From Lachnospiraceae bacterium 10-1 (lineage in GTDB: Bacteria > Bacillota > Clostridia > Lachnospirales > Lachnospiraceae), in the NCBI GenBank assembly GCA_000403495.2, contig KE159799.1:877901-941900 (forward strand): a DNA stretch of 64,000 nucleotides, given 5' to 3'. This document shows, one piece after another, positions 18,031-27,507 of this stretch. Positions within the stretch are counted from its first letter, which is position 1, and each line of letters starts with the position of its first letter. The position numbers and the translations under genes are program-made. The notes beneath the pieces were generated by a model that was not told the origin of the DNA, made no database searches, and saw only the letters and a list, made by a program, of their open reading frames with translations.

Positions 18031-18364
18031 GGGCAGCGTCCTCCTTTCCCGGTATCAGCACATAAATCCTATTCGGTTCTCCCACGCCCTGACGCACCCG
18101 CATGATAAGTCCGGCGTTTTCCAGTTCATTCAGAGAACGCTTGACCGTCATGGGACTGCGGGACAGGACTGCGGCAATGGCTGTGACAGGGAAGCAGACA
18201 AACAGGATTCCGTTCTCGTCCTCCTGCCCTTTGGATAGCATAGCGTCCAGCATCCGGCAGTACATGACCTTTGCGGTGCTGCTGACTGGAAATCCTGTCA
18301 ACGCTCTGGGAAATGGCATACAGGGCGGCAATGGTGTGTCTATCGTCATAAATTCAAAATTCAT
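18023..18364 (-). CDS. RepA-type replication initiator, winged-helix domain only
   Basis: 113 residues. FPRALTGFPVSSTAKVMYCR and LSRSPMTVKRSLNELENAGL match the N-terminal winged helix of RepA_N-like initiators. The C-terminal half found in the full-length RepAs at 24,634 and 55,879 is missing. It could be a regulator or a shortened initiator acting on the nearby 17.4-kb array. Confidence 0.75.
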   Translation of the reverse strand: MNFEFMTIDTPLPPCMPFPRALTGFPVSSTAKVMYCRMLDAMLSKGQEDENGILFVCFPVTAIAAVLSRSPMTVKRSLNELENAGLIMRVRQGVGEPNRIYVLIPGKEDAALA

Positions 18365-18549
18365 TCGGTGTGTTCCTCCTTTTTCTTTGATCGTTTGAAT
18401 AAATAACGGGGGCAGTCAATCACAACCGCCCGGAAGCTCTGCTTGCACCCATGCTGGCATTTCCGGCATAATTCGTTGTAAGTGACACGCCCCCGGTCAT
18501 TGAGGTAAAAGGAAAGCTCATGCTTCCTCTTTTTGCTCATTCTCGGCAT
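18361..18549 (-). CDS. Small Cys-rich conserved protein
   Basis: 62 basic residues with CRKCQHGC near the centre, then another Cys in VIDCPRY. These may bind zinc. The stop overlaps the RepA-like gene start. Function unknown. Confidence 0.6.
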   Translation of the reverse strand: MPRMSKKRKHELSFYLNDRGRVTYNELCRKCQHGCKQSFRAVVIDCPRYLFKRSKKKEEHTE

Positions 18550-19032
18550 ATTGTATTTCCTCCCGTTTTAGTGTATGGTTTCGGGGCGATTTTCGGCAAA
18601 ATTACGGTCATAGAGCCGATTAAAATCTCCCGAAGTATCAGCGATAGGGTAGACTATCCCCCTATCAGATTGTCGTGTTTCGGTATCATTTCGGTGTCAG
18701 TTCGCCAGTTCTCCCCGGTGTCGTTCCTCCCCTGAATCTCACAGCGGCGTATCGCTCCCTTTGGTACGCTCGTTTCGGTCAGGGTTCCTCCACATCCCTG
18801 CCAAAAGTCATGGCGCTACATCGCCGGGGAAGCATATCCCACACAGGCTGGTCATTCGATTGGAATAATCCATCGATGAACTACCTGTATCATAGAACAT
18901 TTTTGTGCCCTGTGCCGTATGTCCACAAAGTAGGAATTAGGGGTAAAAATCAGAAATTTCCACGATTGCGGAAAGTGTGATATAATCCAGATAAGCGGCA
19001 GCAATGAAACCATTGGAAAGGAGCGTGCGCCC
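18550..19032. promoter_or_regulatory. Gene-free divergent promoter region with extended -10 TGATATAAT
   Basis: This 483-bp gap separates minus-strand replication genes from the plus-strand XRE gene. TGATATAAT at 18,978-18,986 is a good extended -10 for the XRE gene, with a poor -35. A ribosome site AAAGGAG precedes ATG at 19,033. No coding frame in the gap looks real. Confidence 0.5.
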
Positions 19033-19839
19033 ATGAAAGGAGCAACAAGCATACAGGAACGCCTTTGGGAACTCCGCAAGGACAAAGGCTTAAATCTGGA
19101 AGAACTATCAAAGCTGACAGGCATTTCCAAATCAGCTCTTGGAAGTTATGAAAAAGAGGATTTTAAGGAAATCAATCATGGCAACCTTATCACGCTGGCA
19201 GACTTCTATGGGGTCTCTGTTGATTATCTACTGTGCCGGACAGAGAACAGGGAGCAGATCAACACACCATTGACGGAGCTGCATTTGAATGATGAGATGG
19301 TGGCACTGCTGAAAAGCGGTCGGATTAACAACCGTCTGCTCTGTGAGCTTGCTACACATAAAGATTTTATCAAGTTTCTTGCAGACATTGAGATTTATGT
19401 GGACGGGATTGCTACCATGCAGATTCAAAACCTCAATGCACTTGTCGATACCGTCCGGCATGAAATCATTGAACGGTATCGCCCAGGCGAAGATGACCCG
19501 CATTTGAAAGTGCTGCAAGCCGCCCATATCAGTGATGATGAGTATTTCAGTCACATGGTTCTGGATGACCTCAACCTGATTATCCGGGATATTCGGGAAG
19601 CCCACAAAAAGGACAGTGAGAGTGCGCCCCAGACCACCGTTGCCGATGAATTGAAAGAAAATCTCGAAGCAGTCGAAAATTTCAAGGGCAGCCGGGATGA
19701 AAAGCTGGTTGTCCTTTACTGCAAGCAGCTCGGTATCAACTATAAAAATCTGTCAGACGAAGAATTTCGCTGGCTGATTCGGATTCTCAAAAAATCAAAG
19801 AAAATGGGAACGCCTATCAGCCAGAGGAAAAAACGGTAA
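19033..19839 (+). CDS. XRE-family transcriptional regulator
   Basis: 268 residues. Residues 5-65 form an XRE helix-turn-helix (IQERLWELRKDKGLNLEELS, then LTGISKSALGSYE). The remainder is helical and charged with no known catalytic motif. It is the only long plus-strand gene in Ins-A, so it probably regulates its own promoter and the divergent replication genes. AAAGGAG is well placed before ATG 19,033. Confidence 0.87.
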   Translation: MKGATSIQERLWELRKDKGLNLEELSKLTGISKSALGSYEKEDFKEINHGNLITLADFYGVSVDYLLCRTENREQINTPLTELHLNDEMVALLKSGRINNRLLCELATHKDFIKFLADIEIYVDGIATMQIQNLNALVDTVRHEIIERYRPGEDDPHLKVLQAAHISDDEYFSHMVLDDLNLIIRDIREAHKKDSESAPQTTVADELKENLEAVENFKGSRDEKLVVLYCKQLGINYKNLSDEEFRWLIRILKKSKKMGTPISQRKKR

Positions 19840-19843
19840 AAAA

Positions 19844-19887
19844 AACCGCTGTTGCATGGTTGGGGTGCCTTCCATGTAGCAGCGGTT
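19844..19887. terminator. Bidirectional terminator between convergent genes
   Basis: AACCGCTGTTGCATGG and CCATGTAGCAGCGGTT pair with one mismatch around a 12-nt loop. An A-run on the left and CTT on the right let it serve the XRE gene and the opposing DUF1835 gene. Confidence 0.8.
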
Positions 19888-19900
19888 CTTGCTGTGGTTA

Positions 19901-20863
19901 TTATTTCATTCGTTTTCTTAATATCCGGCGATAATTTGTTTCTCCCTTTGGTGCGTCCTGTATAATTTCCAACACACCATCTTCAAGCATTTTATCAATG
20001 CGATTAGAAATCCATACATCACTAATTCCAAGTTGATATTTTCCTAAAACATTACCTATAACAATAGCCATTTTGAATTGCTCTGGCTGTTCCGCAATTT
20101 CACGAAGAATGAAACTATCATATATATCTTCTGAAACACTTTGCAATTTACCATTTAGCATTGCACGCAAAGGTGCATTTTCATTTTGAAGTTGATTCCA
20201 TTTCATAGCACAAGCTGAAAGAAATACAGGCTTAGCTTTTTCTTGTAGAGTTATATATTTTCCCCATTCGCCAGGAGAAACCTCACCCCATGCTATTTTG
20301 GATATCATAGTATTTTCTTTTCCATATTCCCAGGCAGGTAACTTAACCAAATAAATTGTTGTCTGACAGTTTAATGGTCGAAGTTGTTTCATAAGCCAGT
20401 ACATACCGCAAAGTTCATCCGGATTATAGCTATACCAAATACGAACTTCTTCCCCAGCTACATATCGTTCAATAACCGAAGACAATGTAGTTTTAATTTT
20501 CTGTATTTTTTCTTCAACCTGATAGTCTAAATCCTCTACAAACCAGACAGACAGCATTTTCTTGAGAACATTTTTCCGCTGTTCGCCAATTCCATTATCA
20601 GAAATATCTCCCACACTAAGAGCCATATCAAAACAATAAACATCACTGCTCTTGCCTCCCAATGGAATAGCATTCTCCCAAGCAATATGTTCTTGTTCCT
20701 GTGCTTGAATTTGTGCTTCTTTCATTTCATCTGAAGATGGAACACTCCCATCTTCGTGCCTCATAAAGACCGAAACTGCACTTCCTCTATACTTTCCCTT
20801 ACCGTAAGTTTGGGCAATTTTCAAACTTCCACAGGCACTTTCACCAAATACAATTTCAATCAT
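19901..20863 (-). CDS. DUF1835/DUF3658-type protein
   Basis: 320 residues. The opening MIEIVFGESACGSLKIAQ and the later VRIWYSYNPDELCGMYWLM are typical of DUF1835. A winged-helix-like DUF3658 tail (GISDVWISNRIDKMLEDGVL) ends the protein. The family is common in Clostridia; function unknown. GGAGG precedes the ATG. It is AT-rich and stands alone between two mobile modules, so it is likely cargo. Confidence 0.75.
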   Translation of the reverse strand: MIEIVFGESACGSLKIAQTYGKGKYRGSAVSVFMRHEDGSVPSSDEMKEAQIQAQEQEHIAWENAIPLGGKSSDVYCFDMALSVGDISDNGIGEQRKNVLKKMLSVWFVEDLDYQVEEKIQKIKTTLSSVIERYVAGEEVRIWYSYNPDELCGMYWLMKQLRPLNCQTTIYLVKLPAWEYGKENTMISKIAWGEVSPGEWGKYITLQEKAKPVFLSACAMKWNQLQNENAPLRAMLNGKLQSVSEDIYDSFILREIAEQPEQFKMAIVIGNVLGKYQLGISDVWISNRIDKMLEDGVLEIIQDAPKGETNYRRILRKRMK

Positions 20864-20879
20864 CTTATATACCTCCGAT

Positions 20880-21269
20880 TTAATTACTCCCGTATGAATA
20901 AATTATATCATGCAAAACAATTTCTTCTGCCCGGTTGTGAATGTTATTACAACGCTGCACCCATTCCATTTGTTGAGTTCGCTTCAATTCCTCTGTCACG
21001 CCCTCGGTGGCTTTCATCTGCTCCATGATAGTGTCTAACCGTTCCTGTGCCTGTTCGTTCAGGTCTGCAAGATATGTCCACAATTCTCCGGTCAGTATCA
21101 ATGTATTCAATCTGGCTGGGTGGACTTCCCTTAAATATTCCCGGTGCATCCGTCCGTACTTTCCGATAGGGCGGTGTTCCTCCGGCAGTTTCAAGTCCGG
21201 GATGTAGTAATCTCCGACAAGGATATAATCAATTCCGTTTTCCGTTATTCTTGGTTTCAATTCTCTCAT
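20880..21269 (-). CDS. tnpV: TnpV-like transposon protein
   Basis: 129 residues. LKLPEEHRPIGKYGRMHREY and LTGELWTYLADLNEQAQERL match TnpV proteins first named in Tn4451. Role in the element is unknown. Its start lies within the 3' end of the XRE gene, with GGAGG ahead of the ATG, so the pair is co-translated. Confidence 0.82.
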   Translation of the reverse strand: MRELKPRITENGIDYILVGDYYIPDLKLPEEHRPIGKYGRMHREYLREVHPARLNTLILTGELWTYLADLNEQAQERLDTIMEQMKATEGVTEELKRTQQMEWVQRCNNIHNRAEEIVLHDIIYSYGSN

Positions 21270-21501
21270 GTTCCTTACCTCCTGTGGAAGCAGGCTCGTC
21301 TGGTACTAACTCAATCACATCGGTAATCTCACAATTCAGCGTTTCGCAGATACGGGCTAATGTATCCATGCTGATGTGCTTTCCCTCTTTGCTCATGTTG
21401 GCAATCATATTTGTTGTCATACCAGCAGCAAGCCTTAAATCCTCTTTCCTCATATCACGCTCTAACAGTGTGTGCCAGAGTGGTTTATAGCTGATGTGCA
21501 T
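21229..21501 (-). CDS. XRE/Cro-type regulator
   Basis: 90 residues from ATG at 21501. A compact HTH covers residues 5-65 (LLERDMRKEDLRLAAGM, then MSKEGKHISMDTLARICETL). The short single-domain form is typical of regulators paired with tnpV. The 182-bp gap 21,592-21,773 to the recombinase has no gene; it contains GTGTAAAAA (21,721), also found at the left end of Ins-A. Confidence 0.82.
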   Translation of the reverse strand: MHISYKPLWHTLLERDMRKEDLRLAAGMTTNMIANMSKEGKHISMDTLARICETLNCEITDVIELVPDEPASTGGKEHERIETKNNGKRN

Positions 21502-21773
21502 ATTGTTTTCCTGCCTTTCTATCCATACCACCGGGGCGGCTGCCCCGGCAGGAACTTTTCTCTTATTATAGCACCAATCTTGTGAAATCACAATTTATTC
21601 TTGTATCCTGCCGCTGATACCGTCTGGATTGGCTTTCCCTTTCTTTTTGTTCCCTTTAATTAGCCATGAACTGCTTCATGCCCTGTGATTTTGCTCATGT
21701 GAGATAAAGAAGTAAAAGAAGTGTAAAAAATTTTGCCGTTCCCTGTCCGGCTGACTGCCGGACGGGTCGGGCT

Positions 21774-23396
21774 TTAGTCGGGCAATTCTACCTTGCCGAC
21801 AAAAGAGTAATAGATTTCGATTTCCTGTCTGCGGAGTTTCCCCCGGCGTTTCCCGTCAAGGGCTTCCGATTCGTGGATTACGATTTTCTCCACAAACTCC
21901 CGTAACAGGGTAGGGGTGAGTTCCTCAAAGCTGGTGTACTTGCGTACCACTTTCATAAACTTTTCAGCGTTTGCCGTGGCTTCCAGCGTCTTGGAAAGCT
22001 CGCTCTGCAAGGCGGCGGCTTTCTCTTTCAGTTCCTTTTGCTCGGCTTCGTAGTCTGCCGAAAGCTCCGTGAAACGCTCGTCCGATATGCGCCCCGTCAC
22101 GCTGTCCTCATACAGCCGCTTGAAGATGGCGGAGAGTTCCGCAATCCTTTTTTCCGCCGCTTCCAGCTCTTTCTTCTTGGCGGCGTTCCGGCGTTTGCTC
22201 CCGTCCTCGGTCTGCTCGGTCAACAGCTTCATAAACCGGGCTTCATGCTTGGCGGCGTAGCTGGTGACTTTCCGTAGGTTCTCGGTCACTCCCTCGGTCA
22301 AGAGGTCGGTGCGGATAAAGTGCGCCGTACAGTCTGCCGTGCGCTTCTTGTAGCTGCCGCATATGTAGCAGTCCTGCCGCCGTTTGTCCGTCTGGTATCT
22401 CTGCTGGTACATGACGCTGCCGCAATCGGCACAAAAGAGTATGCCGGAGAACAAACCCACTTCATCATAGCGGTTGGGGCGTTTGCGCTGCTTGCGTAGC
22501 TCCTGCACACGCTCCCATGTTTCCCGGTCAATGATTGCTTCGTGGTGGTTCTCAAAGATTGCCTGTTTTTCCACGGGGTTCTCTTTGCTCTGCTTCACCT
22601 TGTAGGACACTTTCTCGGTCTTGAAGTTCACAAGGCAGCCCGTGTATTCCCGGTTTTCAAGGATATGCGCCACGGTGTTTGTCGCCCACCTGCACTCATA
22701 GCCGGGGTGGTAGCGGCGGGTTCTCCCTGTCCGGCGGTATTCCAGTGTTCCCGGCGTGGGGATTTGCTGTTCCGCAAGCATACGGGCTATCTTGGTCGGT
22801 CCGTTCCCGGCAAGGCAAAGGCTGTATATCTGCTTCACCACGGGGGCGGCTTCCCCGTCAATGATGAAATTTTCGTCCTCGTCCATGAGGTAGCCGTACA
22901 CGGGCTTGCTTGTGACGGGCTTCCCGCTCATTCCTTTTGACCGCTTCACGGCTCTGATTTTTTTGCTCGTATCTCTCACCAGCCATTCGTTAAAAATGTT
23001 ACGCAAGGGGGCAAAATCGTTGTCGCCCTGTGCGCTGTCTACTCCGTCATTGATTGCAATGAAACGGACGCCGTTCTGTGGGAAAATCATTTCCGTGTAC
23101 ATTCCCACTTGCAGATAGTTTCGCCCTAACCGTGACATATCTTTTACGATAACCGTTCCCACAAGCCCCGCTTCAATGTCGGCAAGCATGGACTGGAAGC
23201 CGGGTCTTTGGAAATTTGCCCCGGAGAATCCGTCGTCCGTGTACCATTTGAGGTTGGAAAAGCCGTTCTGTTTTGCGTAGGCTTCCAGAATCCGCTTCTG
23301 GTTGCTTATGGAGTTGGATTCGCCTTGAAGCGTGTCCTCGTGCGACAATCTCGGATAAAGGGCGGTAATGAGTTTTTGGGTGGTCTGTCTTGGCAT
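21774..23396 (-). CDS. Second large serine recombinase of Ins-A
   Basis: 540 residues. Nucleophile Ser18 is in LYPRLSHED, with the conserved KDMSRLGRNYLQVG. The zinc ribbon begins CADCGS and continues CYICGSYKKRTADC. A coiled coil and an EIVIHE-like C-terminal helix follow. Start ATG is preceded by GGAGG. It heads a module of TnpW, DnaC-like, RepA, VLP, MobP and MobC genes, which suggests it once was the recombinase of an independent element. Confidence 0.93.
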   Translation of the reverse strand: MPRQTTQKLITALYPRLSHEDTLQGESNSISNQKRILEAYAKQNGFSNLKWYTDDGFSGANFQRPGFQSMLADIEAGLVGTVIVKDMSRLGRNYLQVGMYTEMIFPQNGVRFIAINDGVDSAQGDNDFAPLRNIFNEWLVRDTSKKIRAVKRSKGMSGKPVTSKPVYGYLMDEDENFIIDGEAAPVVKQIYSLCLAGNGPTKIARMLAEQQIPTPGTLEYRRTGRTRRYHPGYECRWATNTVAHILENREYTGCLVNFKTEKVSYKVKQSKENPVEKQAIFENHHEAIIDRETWERVQELRKQRKRPNRYDEVGLFSGILFCADCGSVMYQQRYQTDKRRQDCYICGSYKKRTADCTAHFIRTDLLTEGVTENLRKVTSYAAKHEARFMKLLTEQTEDGSKRRNAAKKKELEAAEKRIAELSAIFKRLYEDSVTGRISDERFTELSADYEAEQKELKEKAAALQSELSKTLEATANAEKFMKVVRKYTSFEELTPTLLREFVEKIVIHESEALDGKRRGKLRRQEIEIYYSFVGKVELPD

Positions 23397-23525
23397 AATG
23401 TCCTCCGTTTCCGACAGCCAGCCCCACTATTCCGTAAGTTTATCATACCACATGGGGCGGCTGTCTGTACAGTCTTTTTTGCTTCTTTACCGCCCGTCAA
23501 AATGACGGTTTTTATCTGCGGGTTG

Positions 23526-23723
23526 TCATGCGCTGTAAATCGGCTTGTGTCCGGCTGCGCTTTCGGCTTCCAGCACTTTCATCATCTTGTCGGCGGCGGT
23601 GGCGGTCGTGCCTTGCTTGAAGTAGCCGGAAACCACAAGGACGGTGTTCCCCCGGCGTACCTCGGTCACGCAATCCGGGCGGCGGGCGGTAGTGGCGGTG
23701 CTTCTGTTGGGGGTGTCGGTCAT
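23526..23723 (-). CDS. tnpW: TnpW-like small transposon protein
   Basis: 65 residues. The C-terminal part (NTVLVVSGYFKQGTTATAAD) resembles TnpW of Tn4451-type elements. TnpW homologues also accompany the recombinases of Ins-B and Ins-C. It overlaps the DnaC-like gene by 4 bp. Role unknown. Confidence 0.75.
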   Translation of the reverse strand: MTDTPNRSTATTARRPDCVTEVRRGNTVLVVSGYFKQGTTATAADKMMKVLEAESAAGHKPIYSA

Positions 23724-24571
23724 AGGCTCTCCTTTCTGTTCAGCAGCGTTTTAAGCTGTTCCATTTTCTCCCTTGCTCTGGCTTTTCTGAAATTCTCCCC
23801 GGTAATGCGAACGGGGGTACACATTTCTGTAAGGCGGTCATAAATGCGGGCGTGGGCGGTGTCCTCCGGGTTCTGCAATTCCTCCAGCGTCAAATTTGTT
23901 GTGACAATCAGCGGCTTTCTGCTGCGGTATCGGCTGTCAATCACGTTGTAAACCTGTTCAAGCCCGTATTCCGTGCCACGCTCCATGCCGAAATCGTCAA
24001 GGATAAGCAGAGGGAAGCTGCAAAGACGGGCTATGTATTCGTTGCGGTCTTTGAAATTGGCGGCAAGGTCATTGAGGATAAGGGCAAAGTTTGTCATGCA
24101 CACGGAAACTTCTTTCTCCATGAGGGCGTTGGCGATACACCCGGCGAAATAGCTTTTGCCTGTGCCTACCATGCCCCATAACAGATAGCCGATATTCCCG
24201 GCTTTCATTTCCTCCCAACACTCTACATAAGCATGGGCTTTGTGCATTTGGGGGCATTTCCCGTTGTCGTTTTCAAACGTCCATTCCCGCATAGCCGGGT
24301 CTGTAAATCCCTTTCGTTTCAGCCGTTCCACTTCCTCCCGGTGCTTGTATTCCCGGTGGCTGGCTTCCAGCGTTTCCCGGCGTTTTCTCTGGCAGCCACA
24401 TTCTTTGGGGTGGCGGTCACGTCCGAAAAAGGTCTTACCCTCCGGGAAGTAGGCTTCTTTGGGCTGGCGGCAGCTCCCGCAATATAAAAGCCCGTCCTCG
24501 CCCGTGTAGTCCTCCGGCTCTGCTTCCTGTGCCGTGGCAAGCCGGAAAATGGCGTTATCGTAATCACTCAT
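23720..24571 (-). CDS. DnaC/IstB-like AAA+ helicase loader
   Basis: 283 residues from ATG at 24571 with GGAGG upstream. An N-terminal zinc site (CGSCRQ, CGCQRK) precedes an AAA+ core: Walker A GMVGTGKS, Walker B LLILDDFG and sensor TTNLTLEEL. It is typical of helicase loaders coupled to RepA initiators. It follows repA by 62 bp and probably brings host helicase to the element origin. Confidence 0.87.
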   Translation of the reverse strand: MSDYDNAIFRLATAQEAEPEDYTGEDGLLYCGSCRQPKEAYFPEGKTFFGRDRHPKECGCQRKRRETLEASHREYKHREEVERLKRKGFTDPAMREWTFENDNGKCPQMHKAHAYVECWEEMKAGNIGYLLWGMVGTGKSYFAGCIANALMEKEVSVCMTNFALILNDLAANFKDRNEYIARLCSFPLLILDDFGMERGTEYGLEQVYNVIDSRYRSRKPLIVTTNLTLEELQNPEDTAHARIYDRLTEMCTPVRITGENFRKARAREKMEQLKTLLNRKESL

Positions 24572-24633
24572 AAAATCTTCCTCCTTGTTCATGGTCTTTT
24601 ACGCCCTGTTTACGGGGCGTTGTGTCTATGCGG

Positions 24634-25398
24634 TCAAAGGCTCTCGCCCTCCTTGTAGGAATAATCGGGGATTCCTTTCTTTCCTGTGCCTTTCCTGTCA
24701 CGTTTTGCCCACATACGGACAGCTGCGGCATGGTTGGTGTACACTTTCCCGTAGGCGGCTATGTACTCGCTCAATTCCTCAATGAACCGTTCCAGCCTGT
24801 CCGGGTATTCCCCTTTCAGCTCCGCATACTCGGATTCGGAGAGGAAAAGGTTTTTATATCTGCCAAAGGGTGCGGGCTGCTCCCCACTCACTCCTTTTCG
24901 TTGGTTCTCTTTTAGTTGGTTTATAGTAAGTTGGTTAGGGGTCGGTTTTCCGTCCAACGCAAAGGTCGGTTTTCCGCCCTTATGAGGGTCGCTTTTCCGG
25001 CTATCAGAGGGTCGGTTTTCCGGCTGTATGGCTGTCATATGGTCGGAAAACTGTACCACTGGCATTTGCGGTATTTTTATATAAAGGCGGTTCGGTGCGG
25101 AGAAGCCCCGGCGTTCCCTCACCAGAAGCCCGGCAGCGTCCAGCTCGTTCAGTGCGCTTTTTATGGCGGTGCTGCCTTTATCCAGCATTTCCGTTATCTC
25201 CGAAACGGGATAGACAATATACGTCCTGCCCTCGCTGTCCTGCCAGCCGTTCTTCTGTGAGAGGGTGGAACGGTCAAGAAGCAGCCCATAGAGCAGCCTT
25301 GCAGTATGTGACAAGTCCATTTTCAGCAGAAAATAGGGATAGGGCAGAAAACGGGGCAATATGGTGTCGGCTGTGATGTATTCGGTTATGGTTCTCAC
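24634..25398 (-). CDS. repA: RepA-type replication initiator with iterons inside the gene
   Basis: 254 residues. The N-terminal winged-helix domain (ARLLYGLLLDRSTLSQKNGW, then AIKSALNELDAAGLLVRERR) is joined to a C-terminal domain by a linker coded by the iterons. The GTG at 25398 overlaps its own ribosome site; ATA at 25389 is better spaced, so the exact start is uncertain. It initiates replication, with the DnaC-like protein downstream. Confidence 0.85.
   Translation of the reverse strand: MRTITEYITADTILPRFLPYPYFLLKMDLSHTARLLYGLLLDRSTLSQKNGWQDSEGRTYIVYPVSEITEMLDKGSTAIKSALNELDAAGLLVRERRGFSAPNRLYIKIPQMPVVQFSDHMTAIQPENRPSDSRKSDPHKGGKPTFALDGKPTPNQLTINQLKENQRKGVSGEQPAPFGRYKNLFLSESEYAELKGEYPDRLERFIEELSEYIAAYGKVYTNHAAAVRMWAKRDRKGTGKKGIPDYSYKEGESL
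24940..25022. repeat. Four iterons within repA (GGTCGGTTTTCCG)
   Basis: Copies start at 24,940, 24,964, 24,987 and 25,010, the third with one change. They sit in the linker-coding part of repA, as is usual for RepA_N-type origins. Spacing of 23-24 bp equals two helical turns, so bound protein would lie on one face of DNA. Confidence 0.8.
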
Positions 25399-25499
25399 CT
25401 CCTGTCTGTGGCTTCTTGTTACGCAGTTAAAACGGCATTTTCGGGGGTAAAGGATAAATGTATCGGCTACCTGTTGAGGGCGGTCAAAAAAGCCTTGAT

Positions 25500-25886
25500 T
25501 TACGGGCTTCTTTCATAGCCTAAATGCGTAGAAAGGTGGTATCTTTTCCGCTGTCTGTCGGCTTCTTTCCGGCGGCGCACTCTTGCGGCGCAATCCGGGC
25601 AGTATTTCCCCCGGTTTGACTTGGGGAGAAAATACCCGCCGCACTCGGTACAGCGTTTCCTGTCTGCCCGGTGCAAAAGGGCGGCTTCCAGTTTCCCGTC
25701 CAATGGCAGTACGGCGGCTATGAACCAGCGGCACAAGAGAGAATAGCTGATACTCTGGACGCATACGCAAGGCTCGCCGTTATCCAGCAAGATACAGTTG
25801 CCGTTATCGTAGTTGCAGCACTCATGCACAAGGCGGCGGGCGGCTCTGTGTTGTTGATAGTCCATGTAGGGGCGTTTACCGTTCAT
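25500..25886 (-). CDS. Cysteine-rich VLP-domain protein
   Basis: 128 residues from ATG at 25886. An N-terminal VLP-type domain has CCNYDNGNCILLDNGEPC, and a C-terminal zinc ribbon has CTECGGYFLPKSNRGKYCPDC. It overlaps the relaxase end by 11 bp. This family regularly follows MobP relaxases in Firmicute elements; function unknown. Confidence 0.82.
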   Translation of the reverse strand: MNGKRPYMDYQQHRAARRLVHECCNYDNGNCILLDNGEPCVCVQSISYSLLCRWFIAAVLPLDGKLEAALLHRADRKRCTECGGYFLPKSNRGKYCPDCAARVRRRKEADRQRKRYHLSTHLGYERSP

Positions 25887-27507
25887 TTTCCCGTCCCTTT
25901 CCCCGTTCCGGCTCACGGCGTAAGATTTTGTCAAGATTGCTTTTCACGGTCTGCAATTCCCGGACGTTCTCTTTCTTCTCCCGGTACTCGTTGTAAAGGG
26001 CGTTTTTCTCTTTGGTAAGCTGCTCAATCTCCGTTTGTAAGGTCTTGGAAGCTGGCAGTTTGGCGATTCCCTGTGCCTTGAAATACCGGGCGGCAGATTC
26101 GGAAATGATAAACTCGCTTTCGTGCTGCTCCCGGTAGGCTCTCCGGGCTTTCTCCGTTTTCTGCGCCCGCAATCCGTCACGGGCTGGCTTGGTCTTGATA
26201 TACGCCAATAGCTGTTTCTGCAAGTCTTTTTTCTCCCGCAAAGTGCTTTCCACGGCTTTCAGTTTCCCGGTGGTTTCGTGCAGTTCTGTATTGGCGGCGG
26301 CAAGGGCAGCTTCCAGTTCCTCCGGGGAAGAAAAGCCGGATTCCTCGTAAACGCTCATGGTAGCCGCCATTTGCTTCAAGTTGTGCAAGGTCGCCCACTT
26401 TTCATAGCCCCGCCCCTTGCCCTCGGCTTTCTTGGCGGCTATGTCTACCATGCGCTGTACGCTGTCCTGTTTCGGGGCGTTTATAGTGGCTTTGCCACGC
26501 TGTAAGCGGTCTTTTATGCTGCGGGGGTATTCCTGTTTGGGTGCGGGCGTTTCGGCGGCTCTGACGGCGTTCTGTGCGTTTATGGTGAGTGCTTCCAGTA
26601 CGGCGGCACGGTCAAAATCATCACCTAATTTCCGGGCGGTGATGGGCTTCGTCCTATCCGGCGTGAGATATGACAATCTCCCCCGGCTCTCTTTGACGGT
26701 CACGCCCTCCCGGAGCAGCAGAGAGGAAAAGTCGTCAAAGGTGGCAGCGGCGGCAAGGGCTTTCCGTATGGTCTGCCTTAGCTTTTCCTTGTCGGTTTCA
26801 AACTTGGTCTGTTTGGGCGGCTCTCCTGTGGCGGCAAGGGTAGCGTTCTCTTTATCCAGTGCGGCTTGTCCTTTCCGTTTCGCCCAATACTCACGCTCGG
26901 TAACTCGGTTCTTGCTCCCATGCAATAAGTCAATCTGATAGAGATTTTCCCGGTGGCACATCTCCATGACTTCCGCTTTGAAGTATTCCATAGCTGCGTC
27001 TGTACAGCGGTGCTTGCAGCCCTCTCTTGTGTCGGCTGGTCTTTCCATGTAGGGCAATAGCGGCACTTCCGCAATCCGCAAAGAATTGATTACGATATGC
27101 ACATGGATATTTCCGCTGTGGTTATGCCCGTCCGGGTGGGTGCATACAAGGGCTTGGTGTCCGGGGAAATGCGTCTTGCAAAATTCCTCGCCCAACGCTT
27201 GCGCCCGGTCTACGGTCAAGCCGTTGTCTGGTGCGTCACGGGGGTCAAAGGAAATAATATAGTGGTGGCTCTTTACGTCCTCCCGTTTCTGGTTCTTGCC
27301 GTATTTGAGATTAGAACGCATACAGGCGATTGCAAAATCTTCCTCACCGCAATTCAGAGAGGAAATGCGGTAATCGTCACGGAGAACAAGCCGCCCGTTT
27401 CCGTCCAGTGTGGGCTTCATGGTAAACTCGTCATGCTCAAAGGTTAGGTACTGTTCAGCCGCCCCATAGTCGGCATTTTTAGAGCTGATATGTTTGAACG
27501 TTGCCAA
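25876..27507 (-). CDS. MobP-type relaxase
   Basis: 543 residues from TTG at 27507 (GTG at 27516 is an alternative). The relaxase domain has conserved KHISSKNADYGAAEQYLTFE and the His motif GNIHVHIVINS. The long C-terminal part is coiled coil. It belongs to the relaxase/mobilization nuclease family (PF03432-like), distinct from the three MobA/MobL relaxases here. It works with MobC just upstream. Its oriT is expected in 27,875-28,398 but was not pinpointed. Confidence 0.9.
   Translation of the reverse strand: MATFKHISSKNADYGAAEQYLTFEHDEFTMKPTLDGNGRLVLRDDYRISSLNCGEEDFAIACMRSNLKYGKNQKREDVKSHHYIISFDPRDAPDNGLTVDRAQALGEEFCKTHFPGHQALVCTHPDGHNHSGNIHVHIVINSLRIAEVPLLPYMERPADTREGCKHRCTDAAMEYFKAEVMEMCHRENLYQIDLLHGSKNRVTEREYWAKRKGQAALDKENATLAATGEPPKQTKFETDKEKLRQTIRKALAAAATFDDFSSLLLREGVTVKESRGRLSYLTPDRTKPITARKLGDDFDRAAVLEALTINAQNAVRAAETPAPKQEYPRSIKDRLQRGKATINAPKQDSVQRMVDIAAKKAEGKGRGYEKWATLHNLKQMAATMSVYEESGFSSPEELEAALAAANTELHETTGKLKAVESTLREKKDLQKQLLAYIKTKPARDGLRAQKTEKARRAYREQHESEFIISESAARYFKAQGIAKLPASKTLQTEIEQLTKEKNALYNEYREKKENVRELQTVKSNLDKILRREPERGKGRENER

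Noticed and set aside
18520..18980. Plus-strand frames of 71 and 101 codons
   Set aside because: Poor codon pattern and no ribosome site; the region is a divergent promoter gap.
24940..25022. Short regular repeats as a CRISPR array
   Set aside because: They are coding iterons of 13 bp within repA at 23-24 bp spacing; no cas genes and no spacers.
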